This document shows, in pieces, positions 9,315 to 18,240 of a stretch of DNA of 64,000 bases. Location of the stretch: positions 177,803 through 241,802 of the forward strand of contig NZ_MDDR01000036.1 in NCBI RefSeq assembly GCF_001870435.1, in the 5' to 3' direction. This DNA comes from Pseudomonas costantinii (lineage in GTDB: Bacteria > Pseudomonadota > Gammaproteobacteria > Pseudomonadales > Pseudomonadaceae). The position numbers and the translations under genes were made by a program. The notes below the pieces were generated by a model. That model was not told the DNA's origin and did not search any database. It saw only the letters and a program-made list of their open reading frames with translations. Every line of letters starts with the position of its first letter. Position 1 is the first letter of the stretch.

Positions 9315-9782
9315 ATGCTCTTTCTGATCGCCTACATCAGCAGTGTCGTGCTGATCAACTTTGCCTTCTCCACCGCCCCGCATCTGGATGTCATCTGGTC
9401 GGCCTGGGGCGGTCTGGTATTTATCCTGCGCGACATGGTGCAAACCCGCTTCGGCCACGGTGCGATCATCGCTATGCTGGCAGCGCTGGTGCTGTCGTAT
9501 ATCACCTCCGACCCGGCCATTGCCTTGGCCAGCGCCACAGCCTTCGCGGTGTCCGAGTGCATTGACTGGCTGGTGTTCAGCATCACCAAGCGCCCGCTTC
9601 ACGATCGCCTGTGGATAAGTTCGGCGCTGAGCATTCCCCTCGATACGTTTATCTTCTTCGGCCTGATCGGCGCGCTGACCCCTGCGGTGGCCGGCACTGC
9701 GTTGGTGTCGAAATTTGCAGGGGTTACGGTGGTGTGGCTGATCATGGCCTGGCGTCTGCGCAAACGGGCCGTCGCCAACTGA
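9315..9782 (+). CDS. VUT-family membrane transporter (YhhQ-like)
   Basis: A 155-residue inner-membrane protein with about five or six hydrophobic segments. Family signatures are IYISSVVLINF-like N-terminal sequence, WGGLVFILRDMVQTRFG and AVSECIDWLVFSITKRP. VUT/YhhQ proteins take up queuosine precursors such as preQ0 or preQ1, or other vitamins; the substrate here is inferred only from the family. It is slightly shorter than E. coli YhhQ. No preQ1 riboswitch is evident in the 112-base upstream gap, which is mostly a REP element. Confidence 0.75.
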   Translation: MLFLIAYISSVVLINFAFSTAPHLDVIWSAWGGLVFILRDMVQTRFGHGAIIAMLAALVLSYITSDPAIALASATAFAVSECIDWLVFSITKRPLHDRLWISSALSIPLDTFIFFGLIGALTPAVAGTALVSKFAGVTVVWLIMAWRLRKRAVAN

Positions 9783-9789
9783 GGCCAAT

Positions 9790-9808
9790 TTTTACAGTTC
9801 ATGTAAAA
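9790..9808. promoter_or_regulatory. Perfect AT-rich palindrome upstream of purT
   Basis: TTTTACA-GTTCA-TGTAAAA lies 43 bases before the purT start. It is AT-rich and symmetrical like a repressor site, but no regulator is assigned. Confidence 0.4.
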
Positions 9809-9851
9809 TGCCGGCCTTTCTCCCCATGATCCGCTCCCCTGAGGACCTGAG

Positions 9852-11033
9852 ATGACCCGAATCGGAACTCCATTGTCGCCAACCGCGACCCGCGTTTTGC
9901 TGTGTGGCTGCGGTGAGCTGGGCAAGGAAGTGGTAATCGAACTGCAACGCCTGGGCGTTGAAGTGATTGCCGTGGATCGCTACGCCAATGCGCCGGCCAT
10001 GCAGGTTGCGCACCGTAGCCACGTGATCAACATGCTCGACGGCGCCGCCCTGCGTGCCGTGATCGAAGCCGAGAAACCGCACTTCATCGTGCCGGAAATC
10101 GAAGCCATCGCCACCGCCACCCTGGTGGAACTGGAAGCCGAAGGCTTCACCGTGATCCCGACCGCGCGTGCCACTTCGCTGACCATGAACCGTGAAGGCA
10201 TCCGTCGTCTGGCCGCTGAAGAGCTGGACCTGCCGACCTCGCCGTATCATTTTGCTGACACCTTCGAAGACTACAGAAAGGCCGTGCAAGACCTGGGCTT
10301 CCCATGTGTGGTCAAGCCTGTGATGAGTTCGTCGGGCAAGGGCCAGAGCTTGCTGCGCAGCGCTGACGACGTGCAGAAAGCCTGGGATTACGCCCAGGAA
10401 GGCGGCCGTGCCGGTAAAGGTCGCGTGATCATCGAAGGCTTTATCGACTTCGACTACGAAATCACGCTGCTGACCGTGCGTCACATCGGCGGCACCACCT
10501 TCTGCGCGCCAGTTGGCCATCGTCAGGAGAAGGGCGACTACCAGGAATCCTGGCAGCCACAGGCCATGAGCCCGATTGCCCTGGCTGAGTCCGAGCGTGT
10601 TGCCAAAGCCGTGACCGAATCGCTGGGTGGCCGTGGTCTGTTTGGCGTGGAGTTGTTTATCAAGGGTGATCAGGTGTGGTTCAGCGAAGTGTCGCCGCGT
10701 CCGCATGACACCGGTTTGGTGACATTGATTTCTCAGGATCTGTCGCAGTTTGCCCTGCATGCGCGCGCCATTCTTGGCCTGCCGATCCCTTTGATCCGTC
10801 AGTTCGGGCCTTCGGCTTCGGCGGTGATTCTGGTGGAAGGGCAGTCGACCCAGACAGCCTTCGCCAACCTCGGTGCTGCGTTGAGCGAGCCGGACACGGC
10901 GTTGCGTCTGTTTGGTAAGCCGGAGGTGAATGGCCAGCGTCGGATGGGTGTGGCGTTGGCGCGGGATGAGTCGATTGAAGCGGCTCGGGCTAAGGCTACC
11001 CGTGCTTCTCAGGCGGTTGTTGTAGAACTCTAA
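9852..11033 (+). CDS. purT: Formate-dependent phosphoribosylglycinamide formyltransferase
   Basis: A 393-residue ATP-grasp enzyme that forms formyl-GAR from formate, ATP and GAR in purine synthesis. The N-terminal nucleotide-like motif is LCGCGELGKEVVIELQ. The substrate and ATP-binding region includes GVVIAVDRYANAPAMQVAH-type sequence near residue 40, VVKPVMSSSGKGQS and EVSPRPHDTG. Length matches E. coli PurT (392). A Shine-Dalgarno-like GAGGA precedes the ATG. It ends just before a large palindromic repeat that separates it from the convergent MFS gene. Confidence 0.96.
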   Translation: MTRIGTPLSPTATRVLLCGCGELGKEVVIELQRLGVEVIAVDRYANAPAMQVAHRSHVINMLDGAALRAVIEAEKPHFIVPEIEAIATATLVELEAEGFTVIPTARATSLTMNREGIRRLAAEELDLPTSPYHFADTFEDYRKAVQDLGFPCVVKPVMSSSGKGQSLLRSADDVQKAWDYAQEGGRAGKGRVIIEGFIDFDYEITLLTVRHIGGTTFCAPVGHRQEKGDYQESWQPQAMSPIALAESERVAKAVTESLGGRGLFGVELFIKGDQVWFSEVSPRPHDTGLVTLISQDLSQFALHARAILGLPIPLIRQFGPSASAVILVEGQSTQTAFANLGAALSEPDTALRLFGKPEVNGQRRMGVALARDESIEAARAKATRASQAVVVEL

Positions 11034-11040
11034 CTCACCC

Positions 11041-11149
11041 TGATCGTTCCCACGCTCTGCGTGGGAATGCCTCATGTGACGCTCCGCGTCACGCTTTGGG
11101 ACGCAGAGCGTCCCGGGCTGCATTCCCACGCAGAGCGTGGGAATGATCA
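11041..11149. repeat. Three-hairpin palindromic intergenic repeat (109 bp)
   Basis: Outer arms 11041-11070 and 11120-11149 are 30-base inverted repeats with one mismatch, each itself a hairpin (TTCCCACGCTCTGCGTGGGAA). Between them are GTGACGCTCCGCGTCAC and GGGACGCAGAGCGTCCC. The element fills the gap between purT and the convergent MFS gene and could act as a two-way terminator. Confidence 0.85.
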
Positions 11150-11153
11150 TGGG

Positions 11154-12464
11154 TTAGGCGACTTTGTTCAAATCGTTATCCCGCGTCTCTTTCAGGCACA
11201 GCACCGCAATCAAACTCAGCAACGCTGCCGCCGACACATACCCGCCGACATAACTCAGGCCACCCATCGCCACCAGCTTGGTTGCGAAAAACGGCGCGGC
11301 CGAGGCCCCCACAATCCCACCCAGGTTGTACGCTGCCGAAGCGCCGGTATAGCGCACGCGGGTCGGAAACAGTTCCGGCAACATCGCGCCCATCGGGGCG
11401 AAGGTTACGCCCATCAGGAACAGCTCCAACGCCAGGAACAACGCCACGGCCCAGGTCGAGCCATGGGTCAGCAGTGGCTCCATGGTGAAACCCGAAAGGA
11501 TCGCCAGGACTGCGCCAACGATCAGCACCGGCTTGCGTCCATATCGATCACTGGCCAAGGCCGCCAGCGGCGTGGCTAGCCCCATGAACAGCACCGCAAA
11601 ACACAGCAGTCCCAGGAACGTCTCGCGGCTATAACCCAAGGTTGAAACGCCGTAGCTCAGGGAAAATGCGGTGGTGATATAGAACAGCGCGTAACACACC
11701 ACCATCGATGCCGCGCCCAGCAGCACGGGCAGCCAATGCTGGCTGAACAGTTCCACCAACGGTACTTTTACCGGGGCTTCTTTTGCCACGGCGTTGGCGA
11801 ACACCGGGGTTTCATGCAGTTTCAGCCGTGCATACAGCCCCACCATTACCAGCGCGGCGCTGAGGATGAACGGGATGCGCCAGCCCCAACTGCGGAATTG
11901 TTCGTCGTTCAGGCTTATGGCCAGGATCAGGAACAAGCCATTGGCCGCCAGGAACCCAATCGATGGGCCCAGTTGCGGGAACATGCCGAACCAGGCACGT
12001 TTGCCCTTCGGTGCGTTCTCGGTGGCCAGCAATGCCGCGCCACCCCATTCCCCACCAAGGCCCAGGCCCTGGCCGAAACGCAGCACGCACAACAGAATCG
12101 GCGCCCAGGCCCCGATGCTGTCATAGCCAGGCAGCAAACCAATCAGCGTGGTGCAGACCCCCATCAATAGCAGCGAAGCCACTAGAGTCGATTTTCGCCC
12201 GATGCGGTCACCAAAGTGGCCGAACAGCGCCGACCCCAGTGGGCGGGCAATAAAGGCGATACCAAAGGTCAGAAACGACGCCAGCATCTGCGCGGTGCCG
12301 GAGGTCTGTGGGAAGAATACCGGGCCGATCACCAGTGCAGCAGCGGTCGCGTAGATATAGAAATCGTAGAACTCGATGGCCGTACCGACGATGCTCGCGG
12401 TAGCGACCCGTGCGGTCGAGTTGGTCGGGGCGGCGGTTGCGGCCTCGTTATAGGTGGTGCTCAT
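11154..12464 (-). CDS. MFS transporter, metabolite:H+ symporter type
   Basis: A 436-residue inner-membrane carrier with about 12 transmembrane helices. The N-terminal signature TAIEFYDFYIYATAAALVIG and the loop motifs FGDRIGRK and SDRYGRKPVLI match the MHS group (ProP, ShiA, KgtP), which move organic acids or osmolytes with protons. Substrate cannot be read. ATG at 12464 (MSTTYNEAAT) was chosen; an ATG at 12485 would add seven residues. The gene converges on purT across the palindromic repeat. Confidence 0.85.
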   Translation of the reverse strand: MSTTYNEAATAAPTNSTARVATASIVGTAIEFYDFYIYATAAALVIGPVFFPQTSGTAQMLASFLTFGIAFIARPLGSALFGHFGDRIGRKSTLVASLLLMGVCTTLIGLLPGYDSIGAWAPILLCVLRFGQGLGLGGEWGGAALLATENAPKGKRAWFGMFPQLGPSIGFLAANGLFLILAISLNDEQFRSWGWRIPFILSAALVMVGLYARLKLHETPVFANAVAKEAPVKVPLVELFSQHWLPVLLGAASMVVCYALFYITTAFSLSYGVSTLGYSRETFLGLLCFAVLFMGLATPLAALASDRYGRKPVLIVGAVLAILSGFTMEPLLTHGSTWAVALFLALELFLMGVTFAPMGAMLPELFPTRVRYTGASAAYNLGGIVGASAAPFFATKLVAMGGLSYVGGYVSAAALLSLIAVLCLKETRDNDLNKVA

Positions 12465-12721
12465 TGAGGTATCCCTGGCGGTCATTGCGCGTTTGGACGC
12501 GGATTATTATTGGTCGAACACCCATGGATCAGGGTTGTGCGCGGTGCAGCTCGGGATGGGAGCAAACACCGGTCAGACACGATAAGGCGGTGCCTGGACG
12601 CGCTCAGTGCGAGTAGCACGCGGTCGGGCGCAGCTCTGGTAAGCTGCGCCGATTATAGGAAGGGGGTTGGACATACAACAAGGGGGGCTGAAACGCCGCA
12701 AATCAAAATGTAGGCGCTAGT
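12465..12721. other. Intergenic region with one hairpin
   Basis: The 257-base gap between the MFS gene and the downstream end of the corC-like gene holds a perfect nine-base hairpin (GGCGCAGCT and AGCTGCGCC, 12627-12650) without a U-run. It may end corC-like transcription. I see no convincing gene. Confidence 0.5.
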
Positions 12722-13960
12722 TCAGGCAGCCACCGGCACTCGGCTGGTGTGCCAGATCAGCACCTTGCTGACGCGGTTATCCTCGGTCTCGAGGATTTCC
12801 AGGCGATAGCGGCCGATTTTCAGGCACACCGCGCAGTCGGGAATGGTCTCCAGTGCCTCGGTTACCAGGCCGTTGAGGGTCTTGGGGCCGTCGCTGGGCA
12901 AGTGCCAGCCCAGGCTCTTGTTCAGTTCGCGGATCGAGGCGGCGCCGTCGATGATATAGCGGCCGTCGGGTTGCGCTTCGATATGCGGGTTGTCCGCACT
13001 CTGTTCGCTTTCGAATTCGCCGACGATCTCTTCGAGGATGTCTTCCAAGGTGACGATGCCCAGCACTTCGCCGTATTCGTCCACCACCATGCCCAGGCGG
13101 CGCTGCTGCTTGTGGAAATTCAGCAGTTGCAGTTGCAGAGGCGTGCTTTCCGGAACGAAGTAGGGCTCGTGGCAGGCAGCGAGCAAGGCTTCCTTGGTCA
13201 AGCTGGCGTCGGGCAGCAGGTGCTGGATCTGGCGTGTGTTGAGCACGGCTTCGACTTGGTTGATATCGCTGTAAAACACCGGGAGGCGAGTGCGCTGGGA
13301 GGTGCGCAGTTGCTCGATGATTTCTTCGACCGAGTCATCCAGGTTGATGCCATCCACTTCACTGCGCGGTACCAGAATGTCGTTGACCGTGATGTTGTCC
13401 AAGGCGTGGATGCCAGGCATGCCACGCCTGCGGTCATCGTCGGTCTCGGGCTCCGCTTCATCGTCATCGTTGGGCAGCGGCTCGTCGCTCTTTTTCACAG
13501 CGCCGGTTTTACGCGCAAACGGTCGCAGCAGCAGCAGGCTGAGGCCATTGAGTAGCCAGGCCAAGGGATAGAGGATTTTCAGTGGCACGCCCAGCAGCGT
13601 ATTGCCAAAGCCCAGCACTGCTTGCGGATGTCGGGTGGCGAGGGCGCGAGGCAGATAGTCGGCGAGTATCAGTAAAGTGGCGCAGGAGATCAGCCAGCCG
13701 AGCCACGGGCCGTTCTGCGCCCAGGCATAGATCGCCAGCAGCGTGCAGAGAATTACCACTGCAGCACGGCACAAACTGTTGCACAAGATCAGGCTGTTAC
13801 GCGGGAAGTTCAGGCGGGCGGCAGCCTTGTCACCCTGGCGCGTGCCGGGGCGCAGGGCCAGCAGGTGTTGTTGCGCGGCTTCGATGGCGGTAAACAGTGC
13901 CGCCCATAACACCAGTAAGGCAATTACCGCGAGCATCGGCCCAAGGGGCAAGTTGTCCAT
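12722..13960 (-). CDS. CNNM/CorC-family transporter with CBS domains
   Basis: A 412-residue inner-membrane protein. An N-terminal DUF21 (CNNM) membrane domain spans about residues 1-150 and starts MDNLPLGPMLAVIALLVLWA. Two CBS domains follow at about 190-310 (DILVPRSEVDGINLDDSVEE, GMVVDEYGEVLGIVTLEDIL). A CorC/HlyC domain closes the protein at about 325-405. Relatives (YfjD, CorC, MpfA) are linked to magnesium or cobalt resistance or export. An acidic linker (DDDEAEPETDDDRR) lies before the CBS pair. It is 12 bases downstream of the ypjD-like gene and probably shares its transcript, an order also seen in E. coli beside ffh. Confidence 0.88.
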   Translation of the reverse strand: MDNLPLGPMLAVIALLVLWAALFTAIEAAQQHLLALRPGTRQGDKAAARLNFPRNSLILCNSLCRAAVVILCTLLAIYAWAQNGPWLGWLISCATLLILADYLPRALATRHPQAVLGFGNTLLGVPLKILYPLAWLLNGLSLLLLRPFARKTGAVKKSDEPLPNDDDEAEPETDDDRRRGMPGIHALDNITVNDILVPRSEVDGINLDDSVEEIIEQLRTSQRTRLPVFYSDINQVEAVLNTRQIQHLLPDASLTKEALLAACHEPYFVPESTPLQLQLLNFHKQQRRLGMVVDEYGEVLGIVTLEDILEEIVGEFESEQSADNPHIEAQPDGRYIIDGAASIRELNKSLGWHLPSDGPKTLNGLVTEALETIPDCAVCLKIGRYRLEILETEDNRVSKVLIWHTSRVPVAA

Positions 13961-13972
13961 GATCGCTGCCCG

Positions 13973-14785
13973 TCAGATATGCAGGATGTATTCGCGAACC
14001 AGCTTGCTGCCGAAATAGGCCAGCATCAGCAGGCAGAAACCGGCCAGGGTCCAGCGGATCGCCTTGTGCCCACGCCAGCCGAGGCGGTTACGGCCCCACA
14101 GCAACACGCTGAACACCACCCAGGCCAGGCACGCCAGCAGGGTTTTATGCACCAGGTGCTGGGCGAACAGGTTTTCGACGAACAACCAGCCGGAAATCAG
14201 CGACAGCGACAGCAGTGTCCAGCCGGCCCACAGGAAACCGAACAGCAGGCTTTCCATGGTTTGCAGCGGCGGGAAGTTCTTGATCAATCCGGAAGGGTGT
14301 TTGTTTTTAAGCTGGTGGTCCTGCAGCAGCAGGAGCAGGGCTTGAAATACCGCGATGGTAAACATGCCGTAGGCGAGGATCGACAACAGGATGTGGGCGA
14401 GGATGCCCGGTTCCTCATCGATCACCTGCACGGTGCCGGTCGGTGTGAAATGCGCGAGCAGTACCGTCAGCATTCCCAGTGGGAATAGCAGCACCAGCAG
14501 ATTCTCGACGGGGATCCGATAACAGGCCAGCAGGGTCAATGCGATAACGGCGGCGGCAATCAGGCTGGCGGCGCTGAAAAAGTCCAGGCCCAGTCCGACC
14601 GGGGTCATCAGGTGGGTAAACAGGCTCGCGGCATGAGCCAGCAAGGCCAGGACGCCAAGGCCAACCAGCAGGCGTTTGTCCACCTTGGTGCCTTGGGCCA
14701 GACGAGTGCCCTGATAGAGGGTCGCAGCGGCATACAAGATGGCGGCGGCGAGGCTGGGTAGCAAACTGGGTGACAAGGGGAGCAT
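13973..14785 (-). CDS. CcsA/YpjD-like integral membrane protein
   Basis: A 270-residue protein with about eight transmembrane segments, belonging to the cytochrome c assembly (CcsA/CcmC-like) family through the YpjD branch. Visible features include HLMTPVGLGLDFFSAASLIA, EPGILAHILLSILAYG and WAGWTLLSLSLISGWL, the last resembling the tryptophan-rich haem-handling region. Function of the YpjD branch is uncertain. It lies divergently next to ffh, a gene order shared with other gammaproteobacteria. Confidence 0.84.
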   Translation of the reverse strand: MLPLSPSLLPSLAAAILYAAATLYQGTRLAQGTKVDKRLLVGLGVLALLAHAASLFTHLMTPVGLGLDFFSAASLIAAAVIALTLLACYRIPVENLLVLLFPLGMLTVLLAHFTPTGTVQVIDEEPGILAHILLSILAYGMFTIAVFQALLLLLQDHQLKNKHPSGLIKNFPPLQTMESLLFGFLWAGWTLLSLSLISGWLFVENLFAQHLVHKTLLACLAWVVFSVLLWGRNRLGWRGHKAIRWTLAGFCLLMLAYFGSKLVREYILHI

Positions 14786-14867
14786 AAATCCTGTTAGGCA
14801 GGCCCGAAAGGCGCTGAGTTTGGCATACCCCTGCGTAACACGAAAGACTCTCAGGCCAGACAGCGGG

Positions 14868-14895
14868 TGTGCACGGCGGCAGTCTTCGCTATAAT
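14868..14895 (+). promoter_or_regulatory. Candidate sigma-70 promoter of ffh
   Basis: A perfect -10 TATAAT (14890-14895) has a weak -35 TGTGCA 16 bases upstream. Transcription would give a leader of roughly 120 bases before ffh. Confidence 0.5.
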
Positions 14896-15019
14896 CCGCG
14901 ACCTGCCCACGCCGCAGGCTCGCCGAGCGCTGTTTTTAATAGCGATTTACCACAGCCTGGGCCGCCATTACCTCGGTCTACCACTTCACTTCGATGAATA
15001 GGGCCTGAAAGGATCGCGC

Positions 15020-16396
15020 ATGTTTGAAAATCTGACTGACCGTCTCTCGCAGACGCTGCGCCACGTAACCGGCAAGGCCAAGCTGACCGAGGACAATATT
15101 AAAGACACCCTGCGTGAAGTGCGCATGGCGTTGCTGGAAGCCGACGTGGCCTTGCCTGTGGTCAAGGACTTCGTCAACTCGGTCAAAGAGCGCGCAGTGG
15201 GCACCGAAGTGTCCCGCAGCCTGACCCCGGGCCAGGCCTTTGTGAAGATCGTCCAGGCCGAACTCGAAAGCCTGATGGGTGCGGCCAACGAAGATTTGAA
15301 CCTCAGCGCTGTGCCACCGGCCGTCGTGCTGATGGCCGGTCTGCAAGGTGCGGGTAAAACCACCACCGCCGGCAAGCTGGCGCGCTTCCTTAAAGAGCGC
15401 AAGAAGAAAACCGTGATGGTGGTGTCGGCTGACGTGTACCGTCCGGCCGCTATTAAACAGCTGGAAATGCTCGCCGGCGAAGTGGGGGTGACCTTCTTCC
15501 CGTCCGACCTGAGCCAGAAGCCGGTCGACATTGCCAACGCGGCTATTAAAGAAGCGAAGCTGAAATTCATCGACGTGGTCATCGTCGATACCGCCGGTCG
15601 CCTGCACATCGATGAAGAGATGATGGGCGAGATCAAGGCGCTGCATGCCGCGATCAACCCGGTCGAGACGTTGTTTGTGGTCGATGCCATGACCGGCCAG
15701 GATGCGGCCAACACCGCCAAGGCCTTTGGCGATGCGCTGCCGCTGACCGGCGTGATCCTGACCAAAGTCGACGGCGACGCCCGTGGTGGTGCCGCGCTGT
15801 CGGTACGTGCCATCACCGGCAAGCCGATCAAGTTCATTGGTATGGGCGAGAAGAGCGAAGCGCTCGAGCCGTTCCACCCAGAGCGTATCGCCTCGCGGAT
15901 CCTTGGCATGGGCGACGTGCTCAGCCTGATCGAACAGGCCGAAGCGACCCTCGACAAAGACAAGGCCGATAAGCTGGCCAAGAAGCTGAAGAAGGGTAAG
16001 GGCTTCGATCTCGAAGACTTCCGCGACCAGCTGCAACAGATGAAAAACATGGGCGGCCTTGGCGGCCTCATGGACAAACTGCCGAACATCGGCGGTGTGA
16101 ACCTGGCGCAAATGGGCAATGCCCAGGGCGCGGCAGAGAAGCAATTCAAGCAAATGGAAGCCATCATCAACTCCATGACTCCGGCCGAGCGCCGCGACCC
16201 TGAGCTGATCAGCGGTTCGCGCAAGCGTCGGATCGCCATGGGTTCCGGCACTCAGGTGCAGGACATCGGTCGCTTGATCAAGCAGCACAAGCAGATGCAG
16301 AAGATGATGAAGAAGTTCTCCGCCAAAGGCGGGATGGCCAAGATGATGCGCGGCATGGGCGGTATGTTGCCCGGCGGCGGCATGCCGAAAATGTAA
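15020..16396 (+). CDS. ffh: Signal recognition particle GTPase Ffh (SRP54)
   Basis: A 458-residue cytoplasmic GTPase that, with 4.5S RNA, delivers membrane proteins to FtsY and SecYEG. The N domain covers about 1-90. The G domain has P-loop GLQGAGKTTTAGKLA (near residue 108), DVYRPAAI, DTAGR and TKVDGDARGGAAL. The C-terminal methionine-rich M domain (about 325-458) ends in glycine/methionine repeats (GGMPKM). Length matches the family. It lies upstream of the rpsP operon as in many gammaproteobacteria. Confidence 0.98.
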   Translation: MFENLTDRLSQTLRHVTGKAKLTEDNIKDTLREVRMALLEADVALPVVKDFVNSVKERAVGTEVSRSLTPGQAFVKIVQAELESLMGAANEDLNLSAVPPAVVLMAGLQGAGKTTTAGKLARFLKERKKKTVMVVSADVYRPAAIKQLEMLAGEVGVTFFPSDLSQKPVDIANAAIKEAKLKFIDVVIVDTAGRLHIDEEMMGEIKALHAAINPVETLFVVDAMTGQDAANTAKAFGDALPLTGVILTKVDGDARGGAALSVRAITGKPIKFIGMGEKSEALEPFHPERIASRILGMGDVLSLIEQAEATLDKDKADKLAKKLKKGKGFDLEDFRDQLQQMKNMGGLGGLMDKLPNIGGVNLAQMGNAQGAAEKQFKQMEAIINSMTPAERRDPELISGSRKRRIAMGSGTQVQDIGRLIKQHKQMQKMMKKFSAKGGMAKMMRGMGGMLPGGGMPKM

Positions 16397-16403
16397 AGTA
16401 TTC

Positions 16404-16425
16404 GAGCAAAGGTCCGCCTTTGCTC
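16404..16425. terminator. Hairpin after ffh
   Basis: GAGCAAAGG-TCCG-CCTTTGCTC begins seven bases after the ffh stop. There is no U-run, so termination may be weak. Confidence 0.4.
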
Positions 16426-16546
16426 CGACCCACAAGGACGTGGGATCTCCAGCAAACCCGCAGTTAGCGGGAGCTGATCAGCCGTTTTAACCGACGGCTC
16501 TATAGCAGATCTGAATGGCACGCTGATAGGCGCCAGAAAAAGACAT

Positions 16547-16574
16547 TTGCAAAAGTCCGGATATTCCTTAGAAT
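16547..16574 (+). promoter_or_regulatory. Candidate promoter of the rpsP operon
   Basis: TTGCAA and TAGAAT separated by 16 bases, followed by a GC-rich discriminator (GCGGCC) as is common for ribosomal promoters. The start of rpsP is about 66 bases beyond the expected transcription start. Confidence 0.6.
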
Positions 16575-16646
16575 ATGCGGCCTTTCGGGCACCTATGCCC
16601 GCTGTGCATTTAGATTTGCAGCACCGACTACAGGAACGATGTTCAC

Positions 16647-16898
16647 ATGCTAACAATCCGTCTTGCCCTTGGCGGCTCCAAAAAGCGCCCGTTTTACCAC
16701 TTGACCGTAACTGACAGCCGTAACCCACGTGACGGCTCTCACAAGGAACAAGTTGGCTTCTACAACCCGATCGCTCGTGGTCAAGAAGTCCGCCTGTCCG
16801 TGAACCAAGAGCGCGTAGCCTACTGGCTGAGCGTTGGTGCACAGCCTTCTGAGCGTGTTGCCAAGTTGTTGAAGGACTCGGCTAAGGCCGCAGCCTGA
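16647..16898 (+). CDS. rpsP: 30S ribosomal protein S16
   Basis: An 83-residue ribosomal protein, beginning MLTIRLALGGSKKRPFYHL with the S16 signature and FYNPIARG. It is needed for 30S assembly. It opens the conserved rpsP-rimM-trmD-rplS operon, with five bases between it and rimM. Length is typical. Confidence 0.98.
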   Translation: MLTIRLALGGSKKRPFYHLTVTDSRNPRDGSHKEQVGFYNPIARGQEVRLSVNQERVAYWLSVGAQPSERVAKLLKDSAKAAA

Positions 16899-16903
16899 GC
16901 AAT

Positions 16904-17440
16904 ATGAACGCGACGCCAGCTGTTGCTGATGATTTGATCGTTATCGGCAAGATTTACTCTGTTCATGGCGTTCGCGGCGAAGTGAAGGTGTATTCCTTTA
17001 CTGATCCGACTGAAAACCTGTTGCAGTACAAAACCTGGACGCTCAAGCGCGAAGGTAGTGTGAAACAGGTCGAGCTGGTCAGTGGACGCGGGAGCGATAA
17101 GTTCCTGGTCGCAAAGCTCAAGGGTCTTGATGATCGTGAAGAAGCTCGTCTTCTGGCCGGTTATGAGATCTGCGTGCCGCGAGACCTGTTCCCTGAATTG
17201 ACCGACGGCGAGTACTACTGGTACCAGCTGGAAGGTCTGAAGGTTATTGATCAACTTGGGCAATTGCTCGGGAAAATCGATCATCTTCTGGAAACCGGCG
17301 CCAATGATGTAATGGTGGTCAAGCCTTGCGCTGGCAGCCTGGATGATCGCGAACGCCTGTTGCCGTATACCGAGCAATGCGTGTTGGCCGTCGACCTGGC
17401 AGCGGGCGAGATGAAGGTGGAATGGGATGCGGACTTCTAA
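16904..17440 (+). CDS. rimM: 16S rRNA processing / ribosome maturation factor
   Basis: A 178-residue assembly factor that binds S19 in the 30S head. The N-terminal RimM domain starts IGKIYSVHGVRGEVKVYSFTD, and a PRC-barrel follows with GEYYWYQLEGLKVID and LPYTEQCVLAVDLAAGEM. It sits between rpsP and trmD, two bases from the latter. Confidence 0.97.
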   Translation: MNATPAVADDLIVIGKIYSVHGVRGEVKVYSFTDPTENLLQYKTWTLKREGSVKQVELVSGRGSDKFLVAKLKGLDDREEARLLAGYEICVPRDLFPELTDGEYYWYQLEGLKVIDQLGQLLGKIDHLLETGANDVMVVKPCAGSLDDRERLLPYTEQCVLAVDLAAGEMKVEWDADF

Positions 17441-17442
17441 GC

Positions 17443-18195
17443 GTGGCTAATTTGCGCATTGAAGTGATCAGTTTGTTTCCCGAGATGTTTTCCGCTATCA
17501 GCGAGTACGGCATCACCAGTCGGGCGGTGAAACAGGGGCTCTTGCAGCTCACCTGTTGGAACCCGCGAGACTACACGACGGATCGACATCACACTGTGGA
17601 CGATCGCCCATTTGGCGGTGGTCCGGGCATGGTGATGAAGATCAAGCCCCTGGAAGATGCATTGGTTCAGGCCAAGGCAGCCGCCGGGGAGAAGGCGAAG
17701 GTAATTTACCTGTCCCCTCAAGGCCGCCAGCTGAAACAGGCTGGGGTCCGCGAACTGGCGAATGAGGAAGCATTAATCCTGATTGCCGGTCGCTATGAAG
17801 GCATTGACGAGCGTTTTATTGATGCTCATGTCGATGAAGAGTGGTCGATTGGGGACTATGTCCTGTCTGGCGGCGAGCTGCCGGCGATGGTCCTGATAGA
17901 TGCGGTTACACGACTGCTGCCTGGAGCTTTAGGGCATGCGGACTCCGCGGAGGAAGATTCCTTCACGGATGGTTTGCTGGATTGCCCGCACTACACCCGA
18001 CCGGAGGTGTATGCGGATCAGCGTGTTCCCGACGTATTGCTAAGTGGCAATCACGCACACATCCGGCGTTGGCGTTTACAGCAGTCCCTTGGTCGGACCT
18101 ATGAACGACGCGCCGATCTTCTGGAAAGCCGCTCGCTTTCTGGAGAAGAGAAGAAGCTGCTCGAGGAATACATCCTCGCGCGGGACGATAGTTAA
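17443..18195 (+). CDS. trmD: tRNA (guanine-N1)-methyltransferase
   Basis: A 250-residue SPOUT enzyme that makes m1G37 in tRNAs to prevent frameshifting. The start is GTG (VANLRIEVISLFPEMF), because family homology begins there; longer in-frame starts lie inside rimM. Key motifs are PFGGGPGMVMK, IAGRYEGIDERFID and the knot region EWSIGDYVLSGGELPAMVLID. It lies two bases after rimM and upstream of rplS. Confidence 0.97.
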   Translation: MANLRIEVISLFPEMFSAISEYGITSRAVKQGLLQLTCWNPRDYTTDRHHTVDDRPFGGGPGMVMKIKPLEDALVQAKAAAGEKAKVIYLSPQGRQLKQAGVRELANEEALILIAGRYEGIDERFIDAHVDEEWSIGDYVLSGGELPAMVLIDAVTRLLPGALGHADSAEEDSFTDGLLDCPHYTRPEVYADQRVPDVLLSGNHAHIRRWRLQQSLGRTYERRADLLESRSLSGEEKKLLEEYILARDDS

Positions 18196-18240
18196 CAACG
18201 TATCGATGGTAGGTCCATTGACTTACCTTAGGAGCACAGC

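Noticed and set aside
9792..11150. 452-codon minus-strand ORF antisense to purT
   Set aside because: It begins within the palindromic repeat and runs across a well-conserved purT; no family motif.
14978..16435. 485-codon ORF antisense to ffh
   Set aside because: His/Gln-rich shadow translation; ffh is unmistakable on the other strand.
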